A stretch of 43,858 nucleotides of DNA from Chloroflexota bacterium (GTDB lineage: Bacteria; Chloroflexota; Dehalococcoidia; Dehalococcoidales; RBG-16-60-22): NCBI GenBank assembly GCA_018829775.1, contig JAHJTL010000097.1:79658-123515 (forward strand), written 5' to 3'. The first letter of the stretch is position 1; each line of letters begins with the position of its first letter. This document shows, in pieces, positions 17,853 through 25,544 of this stretch. Below the pieces are notes generated by a model. That model was not told the DNA's origin. It saw only the letters and a list, made by a program, of their open reading frames with translations, and searched no databases. A program made the position numbers and the translations under genes.

Positions 17853-18892
17853 AAGCGATTTACACTTCGCCGATTGACTGGCTCGGCGACCGCGTGCGCA
17901 TCCTTGACCAGCGCAAATTGCCTGATGAAGAGGTATATCTGGAGCTGGGCGACTACAGGGATGTTGCCTCAGCCATCACAGAATTGAAAATAAGGGGCGC
18001 TCCGGCTATCGGGGTGGCTGGAGGCTATGGGATCGCCCTGGGGGCACTAAAAATTGAATCTGAGCAGAAGGACGATTTTCTGAAGAAGCTTGACGCGGTG
18101 ATGGCCACCATCGCTGCCACCCGACCCACCGCCCGCAACCTCTTCTGGGCGATTCAGCGCATGCAGAAGATGGTTGAATCGGGTAATGATATAAATGAGA
18201 TTAAATCGGCGCTGGTTGATGAGGCGGTGAAGATACATGCTGAAGCGGTGGAAGCAACAAGGAAGCTTAGCCAGTTTGGGACAGAGCTCATCCGTGATGG
18301 AGATACCGTCCTCGTACACTGCAACGCCGGACCGCTGGCCACCGCCGGCTACGGCACGGCGCTCGGCATTATCTTATTTGCTATAGAACAGGGGAAAAAG
18401 GTCAACGTGCTGGCTACGGAGACGCGTCCCGTGCTGCAGGGGGCACGGATTACTACCTGGGAGTTGAAAAAAGCTGGGATACCCGTCACCCTCATCACCG
18501 ACTCTATGGCGGGCTACTTCATGCAGCGCGGTGAGGTTAACTGTGTTATCGTTGGGGCCGACCGCATTGCCGCCAACGGGGATACGGCCAATAAAATCGG
18601 CACGTATACCCTGGCGGTGCTGGCGAAGGAAAATAACGTCCCGTTCTACGTTGCCGCCCCCACCTCCACCATTGACCCCTCCCTCGCCTCCGGAGACGAA
18701 ATCCCCATCGAGCAGAGAAAGCCGGAGGAGATAACCCATATTAAGGGCGTGCGCATCGCGCCGGAAGGCATTGCGGTACAAAATCCCGCCTTTGATGTTA
18801 CCCCCCACCAGTACATCACCGCCATCATCACCGAAAAAGGGATAATGAAAGAGCCGTTCGGGGAGGGGATTAGAGGGATTTGTAGAGGATAG
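17849..18892 (+). CDS. mtnA: S-methyl-5-thioribose-1-phosphate isomerase
   Basis: A 347-residue MtnA that converts methylthioribose-1-phosphate to methylthioribulose-1-phosphate in methylthioadenosine salvage. Active-site residues are present: the substrate loop RGAPAIG (49-55), catalytic Cys158 in HCNAGPLATAG, and Asp238 in VGADRIAANGD. Length is typical. The start is TTG at 17849, overlapping the GNAT stop by four bases, with AAAGGAG upstream. mtnP, the enzyme that makes its substrate, lies one gene downstream, with an unrelated gene between them. No mtnB, mtnC or mtnD is visible, so the later steps must be encoded elsewhere or follow an alternative aldolase shunt. Confidence 0.93.
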   Translation: MKAIYTSPIDWLGDRVRILDQRKLPDEEVYLELGDYRDVASAITELKIRGAPAIGVAGGYGIALGALKIESEQKDDFLKKLDAVMATIAATRPTARNLFWAIQRMQKMVESGNDINEIKSALVDEAVKIHAEAVEATRKLSQFGTELIRDGDTVLVHCNAGPLATAGYGTALGIILFAIEQGKKVNVLATETRPVLQGARITTWELKKAGIPVTLITDSMAGYFMQRGEVNCVIVGADRIAANGDTANKIGTYTLAVLAKENNVPFYVAAPTSTIDPSLASGDEIPIEQRKPEEITHIKGVRIAPEGIAVQNPAFDVTPHQYITAIITEKGIMKEPFGEGIRGICRG

Positions 18893-18897
18893 ATGTG

Positions 18898-19752
18898 ATG
18901 GAGAGGAAAAAGCTAGAAAGATTTCCTGAAGGAGTATTGGAACACATCTCCAAAATTATTGGTGAATACAGAACAGGCACTCAGATTGCAGAGCTTCTAA
19001 GGATCGCTGGTTACCCTAGAAAAAGCCAAGTTATAGGCACTAAGTGGCGTTATCTTTATGATGTTTTTACGGAATTCAATGATGAGCCAGAAGGCCAGTA
19101 TCATATAGCAAAAATTATTCAGTCTTTCTGTGACCCTACACAGTGGATTGGTAGAGAACATTTACGCAAGGAAGTAATGGATGCCATTAATGAAGGATTG
19201 ATCCACGTTGGATTACAAGTTAATGAGTATGGCAAAGCTGTTATTACCAAACAAAAGATAACTCACGCTGCTATCGAAGTGCCACCAGAGAAGGTGATGG
19301 AACCAAAATTGATGATAGTCGCACCAGTTTTTGGAGCCAAGGATATAAAAACAGAGGAAGACTTGTGTTTCGTACTGATGCCCTTCAAACCTTCATTTGA
19401 TAGGCTGTTTGGAGAGAGAATAAAACCTGCTGTTGAGGCTTGTGGCCTAAAGTGTCTCAGATCGGATGACTTGTTCTCGCCTACGCCAATTTTGGAAGAT
19501 ATTTGGACTTATATTTGCAAGAGCAAGGTCATTATAGCCGATGTCACCGGTAGAAACCCAAACGTATTTTATGAAATGGGGATTGCTCACACGGTTGGTA
19601 AGCCTGTTATTATAATAACGCAAGATAAGGGTGACATACCGTTTGACATAGCACAGTTTCGGTACTTTTTATATTCTGACGATGCTGCTGGGTGGGACAT
19701 ACTCTTTAGCAATATCACTTTATCGCTCAAAGGTATACTCGCTGGAAGATGA
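18898..19752 (+). CDS. Putative abortive-infection protein: AbiJ-N-terminal-like domain plus deoxyribosyltransferase/TIR-like domain
   Basis: A 284-residue soluble protein. Residues 1-125 resemble the N-terminal domains of AbiJ-type abortive infection proteins: TGTQIAELLRIAGYP, GTKWRYLYDVF, then helices ending HVGLQVNEYGKAVI. Residues 155-284 form a Rossmann-like domain related to nucleoside 2-deoxyribosyltransferases and TIR-like NAD hydrolases: CFVLMPFKPSFD, VIIADVTG (211-218), NPNVFYEMGIAH (220-231, candidate catalytic Glu226), GKPVIIITQ and IPFDIAQFRYF. This fusion suggests nucleotide or NAD attack upon infection. The gene is AT-richer than mtnA and mtnP, which it separates. A GTG start one codon earlier is possible. 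Family placement is from memory of motifs; defence function is inference. Confidence 0.7.
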   Translation: MERKKLERFPEGVLEHISKIIGEYRTGTQIAELLRIAGYPRKSQVIGTKWRYLYDVFTEFNDEPEGQYHIAKIIQSFCDPTQWIGREHLRKEVMDAINEGLIHVGLQVNEYGKAVITKQKITHAAIEVPPEKVMEPKLMIVAPVFGAKDIKTEEDLCFVLMPFKPSFDRLFGERIKPAVEACGLKCLRSDDLFSPTPILEDIWTYICKSKVIIADVTGRNPNVFYEMGIAHTVGKPVIIITQDKGDIPFDIAQFRYFLYSDDAAGWDILFSNITLSLKGILAGR

Positions 19753-19777
19753 AGAACTAACAATAGGAGGTCTCTAA

Positions 19778-20647
19778 ATGCCTGATGCTAAGATAGCGGT
19801 AATCGGCGGGAGCGGGCTGTATGACATCGAGGGGATGGAAAATATAGAAGAAGTTGACATAAACACGCCGTTCGGCAAGCCGAGCGATAAAATCGTGGTG
19901 GGGAAGCTGGAGGGAATTGGGGTTGCTTTTCTGCCCAGGCACGGGCGGGGGCACCGTATCCTCCCCACCGAAGTCCCTTACCGGGCCAATATCTACGCCC
20001 TGAAGTCCATCGGGGTGGAGAGGATAATCGGCATCAACTCGGTGGGGAGCCTGAAAGAGGATTTCAAGCCCAGCGACCTGCTCATTCCCGACCAGCTCAT
20101 CGACCGCACCAGGGGGAGGGTGAGCACCTTCTTCGGGGAGGGAATCGCCGCCCACATCTCCTTCGGCGAGCCGTTCTGTCCGTCACTGAGCCAGCTGGTC
20201 TATGGGGCAGCTAAAGATGCTGGCGCCACGGCGCACCGGGGCGGCACCTACGTGGTCATGGAGGGGCCGGCGTTCTCCACCAAAGCGGAATCATTTCTCT
20301 ACCGCTCCTGGGGGGCGGACGTCATCGGCATGACGGCGCTGCCTGAGGCCAAGCTGGCGCGCGAGGCCGAAATCTGCTACGCTGTTATCGCCTGCATCAC
20401 CGATTACGACTGCTGGCGCAGAGGCCATGACGCGGTCACCGCCGAGATGATAATCGGTCGTCTGCGCCAGAATATCGACACCGCCAAGCGCATCATCAAG
20501 CTGGCAGTGCAAAAAGTCCCGGCAAAACGCGATTGCGATTGTGCCACGGCGTTGAGCACGGCACTGATTACCGCGCCTGACGTCATGCCGGAGGCGCAGA
20601 AGAAAAAGCTCGATTTGCTCATCGGCAAGTATCTGAGAAAGGGATAA
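19778..20647 (+). CDS. mtnP: S-methyl-5'-thioadenosine phosphorylase
   Basis: A 289-residue MTA phosphorylase of the purine nucleoside phosphorylase fold. It splits methylthioadenosine with phosphate into adenine and methylthioribose-1-phosphate, the substrate of MtnA. Motifs: IGGSGLYDIEGM at the N-terminus (phosphate site), FLPRHGRGHRILPTEVPYRAN (in part), GINSVGSL, VMEGPAFSTKAES, GMTALPEAKLAREAEICY, and TDYDC, whose Asp contacts the 6-amino group and marks adenine rather than hypoxanthine specificity. AGGAGG lies 6 bases before the ATG. It is GC-rich like mtnA and unlike the gene between them. Confidence 0.92.
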   Translation: MPDAKIAVIGGSGLYDIEGMENIEEVDINTPFGKPSDKIVVGKLEGIGVAFLPRHGRGHRILPTEVPYRANIYALKSIGVERIIGINSVGSLKEDFKPSDLLIPDQLIDRTRGRVSTFFGEGIAAHISFGEPFCPSLSQLVYGAAKDAGATAHRGGTYVVMEGPAFSTKAESFLYRSWGADVIGMTALPEAKLAREAEICYAVIACITDYDCWRRGHDAVTAEMIIGRLRQNIDTAKRIIKLAVQKVPAKRDCDCATALSTALITAPDVMPEAQKKKLDLLIGKYLRKG

Positions 20648-20651
20648 CTAT

Positions 20652-21689
20652 ATGCCTGGAGTGGAATTCAACTGTTTGCCAACGATTATCGGCAGCATGC
20701 CCCATACCGACCCTGGTGTGGCGTGTTCGCAGATTGCCCATTATCTCAGAGACATCCCGGCCTGGCCGCAGCTGCCCAGGCGCTCGTTTCTGGAGAATAT
20801 GTATGTCCAGTACAGCCAGGGGTTCCCCGGGGTGATGGTCAACGAGGCGGAGAAGAAAATCTATGTGAATCGCAATCAGGACCTGGACCAGCCTCTGGAA
20901 CAGCTTTACTCGGCCTTTCTGGAGAACAGGTCAGATGAATTTGCCATCAGCGCCGATTATGCCGCCGGGCTCTACCGCTTTTTGGCGCTGGATAACCTGG
21001 CACCGAAAGCAGTGAAAGGGCACGTGACGGGTCCGGTTACCTGGGGGCTTACCGTGGCCGATGAGGATGGCAAGGGCATCCTTTACGACGATGTTCTGGG
21101 CGATGCCGTGCCCAAGCTGCTGCGACTGAAAGCGACCTGGCAGGAGAGAGAGCTGAAGCAGATATGTCGCCGCACCATTATCTTCGTCGATGAGCCGTAT
21201 ATGTCGGCCTTTGGCTCGGTGGGCATGATGCTTTCGAAGGAGAAGGTGGTCAGCCTGCTTAACGAGGTATTCGGCGGTATCGAGGGGCTCAAGGGTGTCC
21301 ACTGCTGCGGCAACACCGACTGGTCGGTGATACTGGGGAGCGATGTCGATATCATCAGCTTTGACGCCTATAACTACGCCCAGTCACTGAGCCTCTATCC
21401 TGAGGATGTGAAAAGATTTCTGGAGCGGGGCGGCACCGTCGCCTGGGGAATTGTCCCCAACGAGGAGGAAGCCCTGAAACGTGAATCCGCGGCCAGCTTG
21501 AAAGACCGCCTTGAAGAAGCGATAGCGCCTTTTACCAGAAACGGCGTTTCTTTCCGTCAGTTAATCGCGCAGGGGCTGGTGACGCCGAGCTGCGGACTGG
21601 CCTCGCTGGCCAGCGAAGAGGCCGCCGTCCGCGTGCTGGAACTACTCGCCGAGCTTTCCCTTTCGATAAGGAGACGCTATGGAATGTAA
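20652..21689 (+). CDS. Core-type methionine synthase (MetE C-terminal family)
   Basis: A 345-residue protein with only the C-terminal (catalytic) half of cobalamin-independent methionine synthase. The barrel signatures are present: TIIGSMPHTD near the start, FVDEPYMSAFG (178-188), and the zinc site HCC (217-219, giving the HxC pair) plus a cysteine in TPSCGLASL near the C-terminus. Such core enzymes lack the folate-binding N-terminal domain; one from Dehalococcoides uses a methylated corrinoid iron-sulfur protein as methyl donor, and this is the likeliest role here. It starts four bases after mtnP, so methionine supply is linked with methylthioadenosine recycling. A related uroporphyrinogen-decarboxylase-like methyltransferase is the alternative. 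Confidence 0.8.
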   Translation: MPGVEFNCLPTIIGSMPHTDPGVACSQIAHYLRDIPAWPQLPRRSFLENMYVQYSQGFPGVMVNEAEKKIYVNRNQDLDQPLEQLYSAFLENRSDEFAISADYAAGLYRFLALDNLAPKAVKGHVTGPVTWGLTVADEDGKGILYDDVLGDAVPKLLRLKATWQERELKQICRRTIIFVDEPYMSAFGSVGMMLSKEKVVSLLNEVFGGIEGLKGVHCCGNTDWSVILGSDVDIISFDAYNYAQSLSLYPEDVKRFLERGGTVAWGIVPNEEEALKRESAASLKDRLEEAIAPFTRNGVSFRQLIAQGLVTPSCGLASLASEEAAVRVLELLAELSLSIRRRYGM

Positions 21690-21882
21690 CATTGAAGTTA
21701 ATAAAGCCGGATGCGCCTGCACCTATGAGACCTGTTCCAGAAAGGGCAAATGCTGCGAGTGTGTTGCCTATCACCTGAAGGATGACGAGCTCCCCGGCTG
21801 TGTGTTCCCACCTGAGGTGGAGAAGACCTTTGACCGCTCCTTCAGCCGGTTTGCCGAGATAGTTACTAGGGGAAAAAGATAA
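21679..21882 (+). CDS. DUF6485 family cysteine-rich protein
   Basis: A 67-residue protein with six closely spaced cysteines (Cys3, then CACTYETCSRKGKCCEC around 12-28) and a later cysteine in PGCVFPPEVEKTFDRS. This pattern is typical of the uncharacterised DUF6485 family, and the C-terminal EKTFDRSFSRF phrase fits too. It overlaps the end of the core methionine synthase by 11 bases, so it is co-translated. The cysteines suggest a metal site (zinc or Fe-S). No function is known. Confidence 0.8.
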   Translation: MECNIEVNKAGCACTYETCSRKGKCCECVAYHLKDDELPGCVFPPEVEKTFDRSFSRFAEIVTRGKR

Positions 21883-21902
21883 TATAGTGGGCCTTGGCAC
21901 CT

Positions 21903-22424
21903 ATGAAGACAGTATACCTGCTTACCGGCAGGCCGGGGACAGGAAAGACCAGCCTGGTCAGGCAGGCAGTCGCGGAATTAAAGGGAAAAGCAGGCGGCTT
22001 CTACACCGAGGAGATACGTGTTCAAGGCACGAGGCTCGGCTTCAAACTTATCACGCTGGACGGTCAGGAGGCAGTGCTGGCCCACGTTGACTTTCATAGC
22101 CGATACCGGGTGGGAAAATACGACGTTGATATTGACAGCCTGAATAAGGTGGGAGTTCCCGTGCTGGAGGAAGCAATCGGGCAGCGCGATGTCATCGTCA
22201 TCGATGAAATAGGCAAGATGGAATTGTTTTCAAATCGCTTCCGGGAAGTCGTGCTGGAAGCAATTCAGAGTGGTAAGCGGGTGCTCGGCACCATCATGCT
22301 CAAACCTGACCCGTGGGCAGATGATATCAAACGTCAGCCGCAGGTCAAACTCGTTGAAGTTACCCGAACCGATTATTACCGAGTGCTGGCTGATATAAAA
22401 AGCTGGGTAAAAGATGGGGTGTAG
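21903..22424 (+). CDS. THEP1-type nucleoside-triphosphatase
   Basis: A 173-residue P-loop NTPase of the THEP1 / NTPase_1 family, described in thermophiles and archaea as a slow nucleoside triphosphatase. Walker A is GRPGTGKT at the N-terminus and Walker B with the following glycine-lysine is VIDEIGKME. KPDPWADDIKR and the final VTRTDYYRVL segment fit the family. The start ATG at 21903 is preferred over a TTG three codons earlier. It is the last gene of the run begun at 16501 and is followed directly by repeat copy B, which may end the transcript. Confidence 0.85.
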   Translation: MKTVYLLTGRPGTGKTSLVRQAVAELKGKAGGFYTEEIRVQGTRLGFKLITLDGQEAVLAHVDFHSRYRVGKYDVDIDSLNKVGVPVLEEAIGQRDVIVIDEIGKMELFSNRFREVVLEAIQSGKRVLGTIMLKPDPWADDIKRQPQVKLVEVTRTDYYRVLADIKSWVKDGV

Positions 22425-22426
22425 TA

Positions 22427-22500
22427 AGAGGGGGCGAAGCCCCCTCTAAAATGCCTTTCCCCTCTCCTTATCAAGGAGAGGGGGATAATGGGGGTGAGGT
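22427..22500 (+). repeat. Dispersed double-hairpin repeat, copy B
   Basis: First hairpin AGAGGGGGC (22427-22435), loop GAA, GCCCCCTCT (22439-22447). Second hairpin 22459-22469 with 22473-22483 (11 bp, perfect). The tail is ATAATGGGGGTGAGGTT. The first stem has one more G:C pair than copies A and C, with both arms changed together, which argues that the hairpin itself is maintained. It begins three bases after the THEP1 stop. Confidence 0.75.
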
Positions 22501-22560
22501 TGAAAGTGATTCGGAAGGTAAAAAGCAGGTTGAGGGAAACCTTGAAGAAGGTATGGACTT

Positions 22561-23574
22561 ATGTCGCAGTTTCCAGAGCTGATTAAAGCACTGCTTGACT
22601 CGAAGTCCTATCCACATTCGCCGTCGCGGGTGGACCTGGTCCAGACTCAGATGTCCTTCGTTTTTCTCGCCGGCGACCTTGTTTACAAGGTGAAGAAACC
22701 GGTGAATCTGGGATACCTGGACTACACGACACTGGAAAAGCGTCACTTTTTCTGCCAGAGAGAAGTCGACCTGAACCGGCGCCTCTGCCCCGATGCTTAT
22801 CTGGACGTTGTCGCCATCACCGGGCAGGAGGACCGGGTATCCCTGGATGGGCCCGGCAGGCCCCTGGAGTATGCCGTGAAAATGCGTCGACTCCCTCAGG
22901 AGGCGATGATGAACGCCATGCTCCTTCGTGACGAGGTAACGCCTGAGATGCTGGCTTCAGTGGCGGAAAAGCTGGCCGAATTCCACAAAAAAGCGGAGAC
23001 AAACGCCGCCATCAGCGCCTTTGGCGACCTGGATATTATCAGACAAAATACGGTGGAAAATTTCGAACAGACCAAGAAATATATCGACACCACCATTTCC
23101 CCTGAGAAATACCAGCGTATCAAAACCTATATGGAATACTTTATGGCGCGGAACACTCCTCTATTTCGCCGACGCATCAGCGAGGGCAAAATCCGTGACT
23201 GCCACGGCGACCTCCACGCCGCCCATGTCTGCTTCTGCAACGGCATATGCATCTACGACTGCATTGAATTCAACGACCGCTTTCGCTATGGCGATGTCGC
23301 CTCGGAAGTAGCTTTCCTGGCCATGGACCTGGACCATTACGGTAGAACCGACCTGTCGCGCCAATTTGTAAATGCCTATACGGCAGCGAGCCAGGATGCA
23401 GAGTTAAAAGCGTTGCTCAATTTTTACAAATGTTACCGGGCGTATGTTCGGGGTAAAGTGGAGGGTTTCAAGCTCGACGACCCCCATATTGCAAAAACGG
23501 AGAAGGAGAAAGTATTGGCTATAGCTCGAGACTATTTCGAGCTTGCCGATTCATATACCGCACATGAGGGGTGA
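22561..23574 (+). CDS. Aminoglycoside-phosphotransferase-like kinase (APH domain of the APH-AAA family)
   Basis: A 337-residue protein with the APH kinase fold. The nucleotide-binding N-lobe reads FVFLAGDLVYKVKKPVNLGY, with the Lys in VYKVKKP as the likely ATP contact. The catalytic loop is CHGDLHAAHV with the HGD motif, followed by DCIEFNDRFRYGDVASEVAF, in which IEFND supplies the metal-binding Asp. This family usually occurs fused to a C-terminal AAA kinase domain; here that domain is a separate gene starting five bases downstream. Substrate is unknown, and antibiotic phosphorylation should not be assumed. ATG start at 22561. Confidence 0.85.
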   Translation: MSQFPELIKALLDSKSYPHSPSRVDLVQTQMSFVFLAGDLVYKVKKPVNLGYLDYTTLEKRHFFCQREVDLNRRLCPDAYLDVVAITGQEDRVSLDGPGRPLEYAVKMRRLPQEAMMNAMLLRDEVTPEMLASVAEKLAEFHKKAETNAAISAFGDLDIIRQNTVENFEQTKKYIDTTISPEKYQRIKTYMEYFMARNTPLFRRRISEGKIRDCHGDLHAAHVCFCNGICIYDCIEFNDRFRYGDVASEVAFLAMDLDHYGRTDLSRQFVNAYTAASQDAELKALLNFYKCYRAYVRGKVEGFKLDDPHIAKTEKEKVLAIARDYFELADSYTAHEG

Positions 23575-23578
23575 CGAA

Positions 23579-24187
23579 GTGAGAAAACCGTTTCGGCAGT
23601 TTATCGAAACCGAGCTGGGCTCAGGTTTTGTGCTTATCGCCTGCGGTCTTCCCGGTACCTGGAAAACGGAGGCAACCGAGGAGGTGGCTAGGATTACCGG
23701 CTACCCATTGCTGCGAACCGACCTCATCAGGCTGGAGCTGCTGAAAAATGAAGACGTTTTTGACGAAAAGGTGGCCGCCGATATGGATAAGCGCACCATG
23801 GTCTATGACGAGATGTTCCGGCAGGCAGCGGAAGAAAGTCTTGATAAAAAAGGCGGAGGGGTGATACTGGATGCGACCTTCATCACCCAATCGTTGCGGC
23901 GGCGGGCCGCGGCCATTGCGGCGGAGCGCAATTACAGGTTTGTTATCCTGCAAACCGACTGTCCGCAGGCGGTAGCCATCAGGAGAATCCTGGCGCGGAC
24001 CAAAGATAACTACCAATCAAATGCCCTCACCGAACAGGCTTACCTCAACAATAAAAAGAGGTTCGAATCAGTAGACCTGGATGATTTAAAGAGCCTGCAT
24101 CCGAACCTGGATATCGCTCATCTGACCGTTGATACCAGTCAGGACCCACCGGAAGACTGGTACATCATCGGTGTAGCGAGAAAGTAG
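23579..24187 (+). CDS. AAA/zeta-toxin-like P-loop kinase, separated partner of the APH protein, altered Walker A
   Basis: A 202-residue P-loop protein of the AAA_33 type. It corresponds to the C-terminal half of the usual APH-AAA fusion: DLIRLELL, a LILDATF-like phrase (VILDATFIT) and a R-x-x-R lid segment (RRILARTKDN). The Walker A reads GLPGTWKT (23-30), with Trp28 where the nearly invariant Gly before Lys belongs. The codon is TGG at 23660-23662, one base from GGG. The change should disturb phosphate binding, so the domain may be inactive or the base may be a sequencing error. Start chosen at GTG 23579 (GAGGGG upstream); ATG 23564 inside the previous gene is possible. Confidence 0.75.
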   Translation: MRKPFRQFIETELGSGFVLIACGLPGTWKTEATEEVARITGYPLLRTDLIRLELLKNEDVFDEKVAADMDKRTMVYDEMFRQAAEESLDKKGGGVILDATFITQSLRRRAAAIAAERNYRFVILQTDCPQAVAIRRILARTKDNYQSNALTEQAYLNNKKRFESVDLDDLKSLHPNLDIAHLTVDTSQDPPEDWYIIGVARK

Positions 24188-24193
24188 GGGCGG

Positions 24194-24706
24194 CTAGACA
24201 TTTTCTCCCTGATAGGTTCCCCGGTAGCCCCTGGTCTTCCCAGTCAGTTTGAAGAAAATAAGTTGCACGATTCGGGCATTGCGCTGCAGTCGGAATCCCT
24301 GAGGGTTATAGACAACCATAAGTGACTGCGAGCGTCCCGCGTAGCCGGCATCCCATACCGCCGTGTTGATAGTGACGCCGCAGCGGAGCAGGCTGGAACG
24401 GGGCGCCGCGAGCGCGGTGATATCTTCGGGCAGGTTGACGATTTCATTGTAGGTAATCAGGTATATGCCGGCTACAAGGTCAATGTAGCCCAGTCCGTCA
24501 AAGACAAGGGGAGCCAGTTCGGAGACCTGGCGCTGGCTGTTATCCACGGCTATGGTACCGGCTGACTGGAGCAGAGAAACCTCGCGCAGGGTGAGGTCGA
24601 TGCCGTTGGGTTGGAGCTGCTGCTCCAGGTCCACCCAGCCCTCCACCAGAGGTAACTTCCCTTTCAGCAATCGGCGTATTTCGGCACGCGACAGTACAGT
24701 GGTCAT
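24194..24706 (-). CDS. Deoxyuridine 5'-triphosphate nucleotidohydrolase (Dcd/Dut family)
   Basis: A 170-residue trimeric dUTPase / dCTP deaminase-family enzyme. The motifs PRSSLLRCGVTINTAVWDAGYAG (in part, about 100-122) and NPQGFRLQRNARIVQLIF match the archaeal-type dUTPase branch, which hydrolyses dUTP to dUMP and pyrophosphate. The dCTP deaminase catalytic pattern (TAGWIDPGFEG-like with Glu) is replaced by TAVWDAGYAGRS, so dUTPase is preferred over deaminase. It converges on the AAA gene with six bases between stops. The start ATG at 24706 is close to a TATACT element (24741-24736) on the same strand. Confidence 0.8.
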   Translation of the reverse strand: MTTVLSRAEIRRLLKGKLPLVEGWVDLEQQLQPNGIDLTLREVSLLQSAGTIAVDNSQRQVSELAPLVFDGLGYIDLVAGIYLITYNEIVNLPEDITALAAPRSSLLRCGVTINTAVWDAGYAGRSQSLMVVYNPQGFRLQRNARIVQLIFFKLTGKTRGYRGTYQGENV

Positions 24707-24819
24707 TTTTCCGTTCTAAAATGAAGTCGTTGTCTAGTATACACTTTTCTGACCGTATTTTTCACATTTTTGGTGTTTCCTTTACAGATGGTGCCGCTTT
24801 CAGTACAATAAGGCCGATA

Positions 24820-25518
24820 ATGATTAAAGCGGTCTTCTTTGACCTGTACCATACGCTGCTTGGCTATGACCCACCAAGGGAAGAACTCCAGGCAGAGGCT
24901 TTGAAGGACTTTGGCATTGAGGTGAATTCGGAGAGCCTTCTCCACCCCCTGGTTGTCGCCGATGAGTATATCTACCGGGAACATGCCCGTGTTTCGCTGG
25001 GCCAGCGTTCCAAGGAAGAGCAGATGGCGGTCTGGGCGCAGTACGAGCGCATACTGCTCAGGGAAGCCGACATTGAAGCCGATGACCAGCGCATTATGGG
25101 ACTGCTGGGGAAGATGAGAGAGTTTGAGCTGAAGCAGGTGCTTTTCGACGACGTTTTGCCCACACTGAACGAGCTCAAGAAACAGGGACTGACTCTGGGC
25201 CTCATTTCCAATGTGGATCAGGATATCACCACGCTATTGGACAACCTGGGACTGACAGCTTTGCTTCAGGTGGTGGTGACCTCACAGGACACGGGCTTCA
25301 ACAAACCGAGTCCGGAGATATTTCAGGAGGCGGTGAAAAGGGCTGGAGTTCGGGCTAACGAAGCCCTCTACGTCGGCGACCAGTACCAGATCGATGTCGT
25401 CGGCGCCAATCGGGCCGGGATGAAGGGGATTTTGATCGACCGCATTGATTATTTTACCGAAGTGAACGATTGTCCCCGTCTTCATAACCTCATGCAGATA
25501 CTGGAATACCTGGCCTAA
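24820..25518 (+). CDS. HAD superfamily hydrolase, haloacid-dehalogenase-like motif I
   Basis: A 232-residue HAD hydrolase. Motif I is FFDLYHTL with nucleophile Asp8 but Tyr10 in place of the second Asp found in phosphatases. This DxY form is seen in L-2-haloacid dehalogenases and in some phosphatases. Motif II is LISN (Ser), motif III is the Lys in GFNKPSPEIF and motif IV is YVGDQYQIDVVGA. The helical cap lies at about residues 15-90. Start chosen at ATG 24820 because homology begins MIKAVFFD; upstream codons look non-coding. Substrate unknown. Confidence 0.8.
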   Translation: MIKAVFFDLYHTLLGYDPPREELQAEALKDFGIEVNSESLLHPLVVADEYIYREHARVSLGQRSKEEQMAVWAQYERILLREADIEADDQRIMGLLGKMREFELKQVLFDDVLPTLNELKKQGLTLGLISNVDQDITTLLDNLGLTALLQVVVTSQDTGFNKPSPEIFQEAVKRAGVRANEALYVGDQYQIDVVGANRAGMKGILIDRIDYFTEVNDCPRLHNLMQILEYLA

Positions 25519-25544
25519 CCACATAGTCTTATCGCTGGCTCTTA

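Noticed and set aside
22561-23574. Antibiotic resistance phosphotransferase
   Set aside because: The sequence matches the APH-like half of a widespread fusion family with no established link to resistance.
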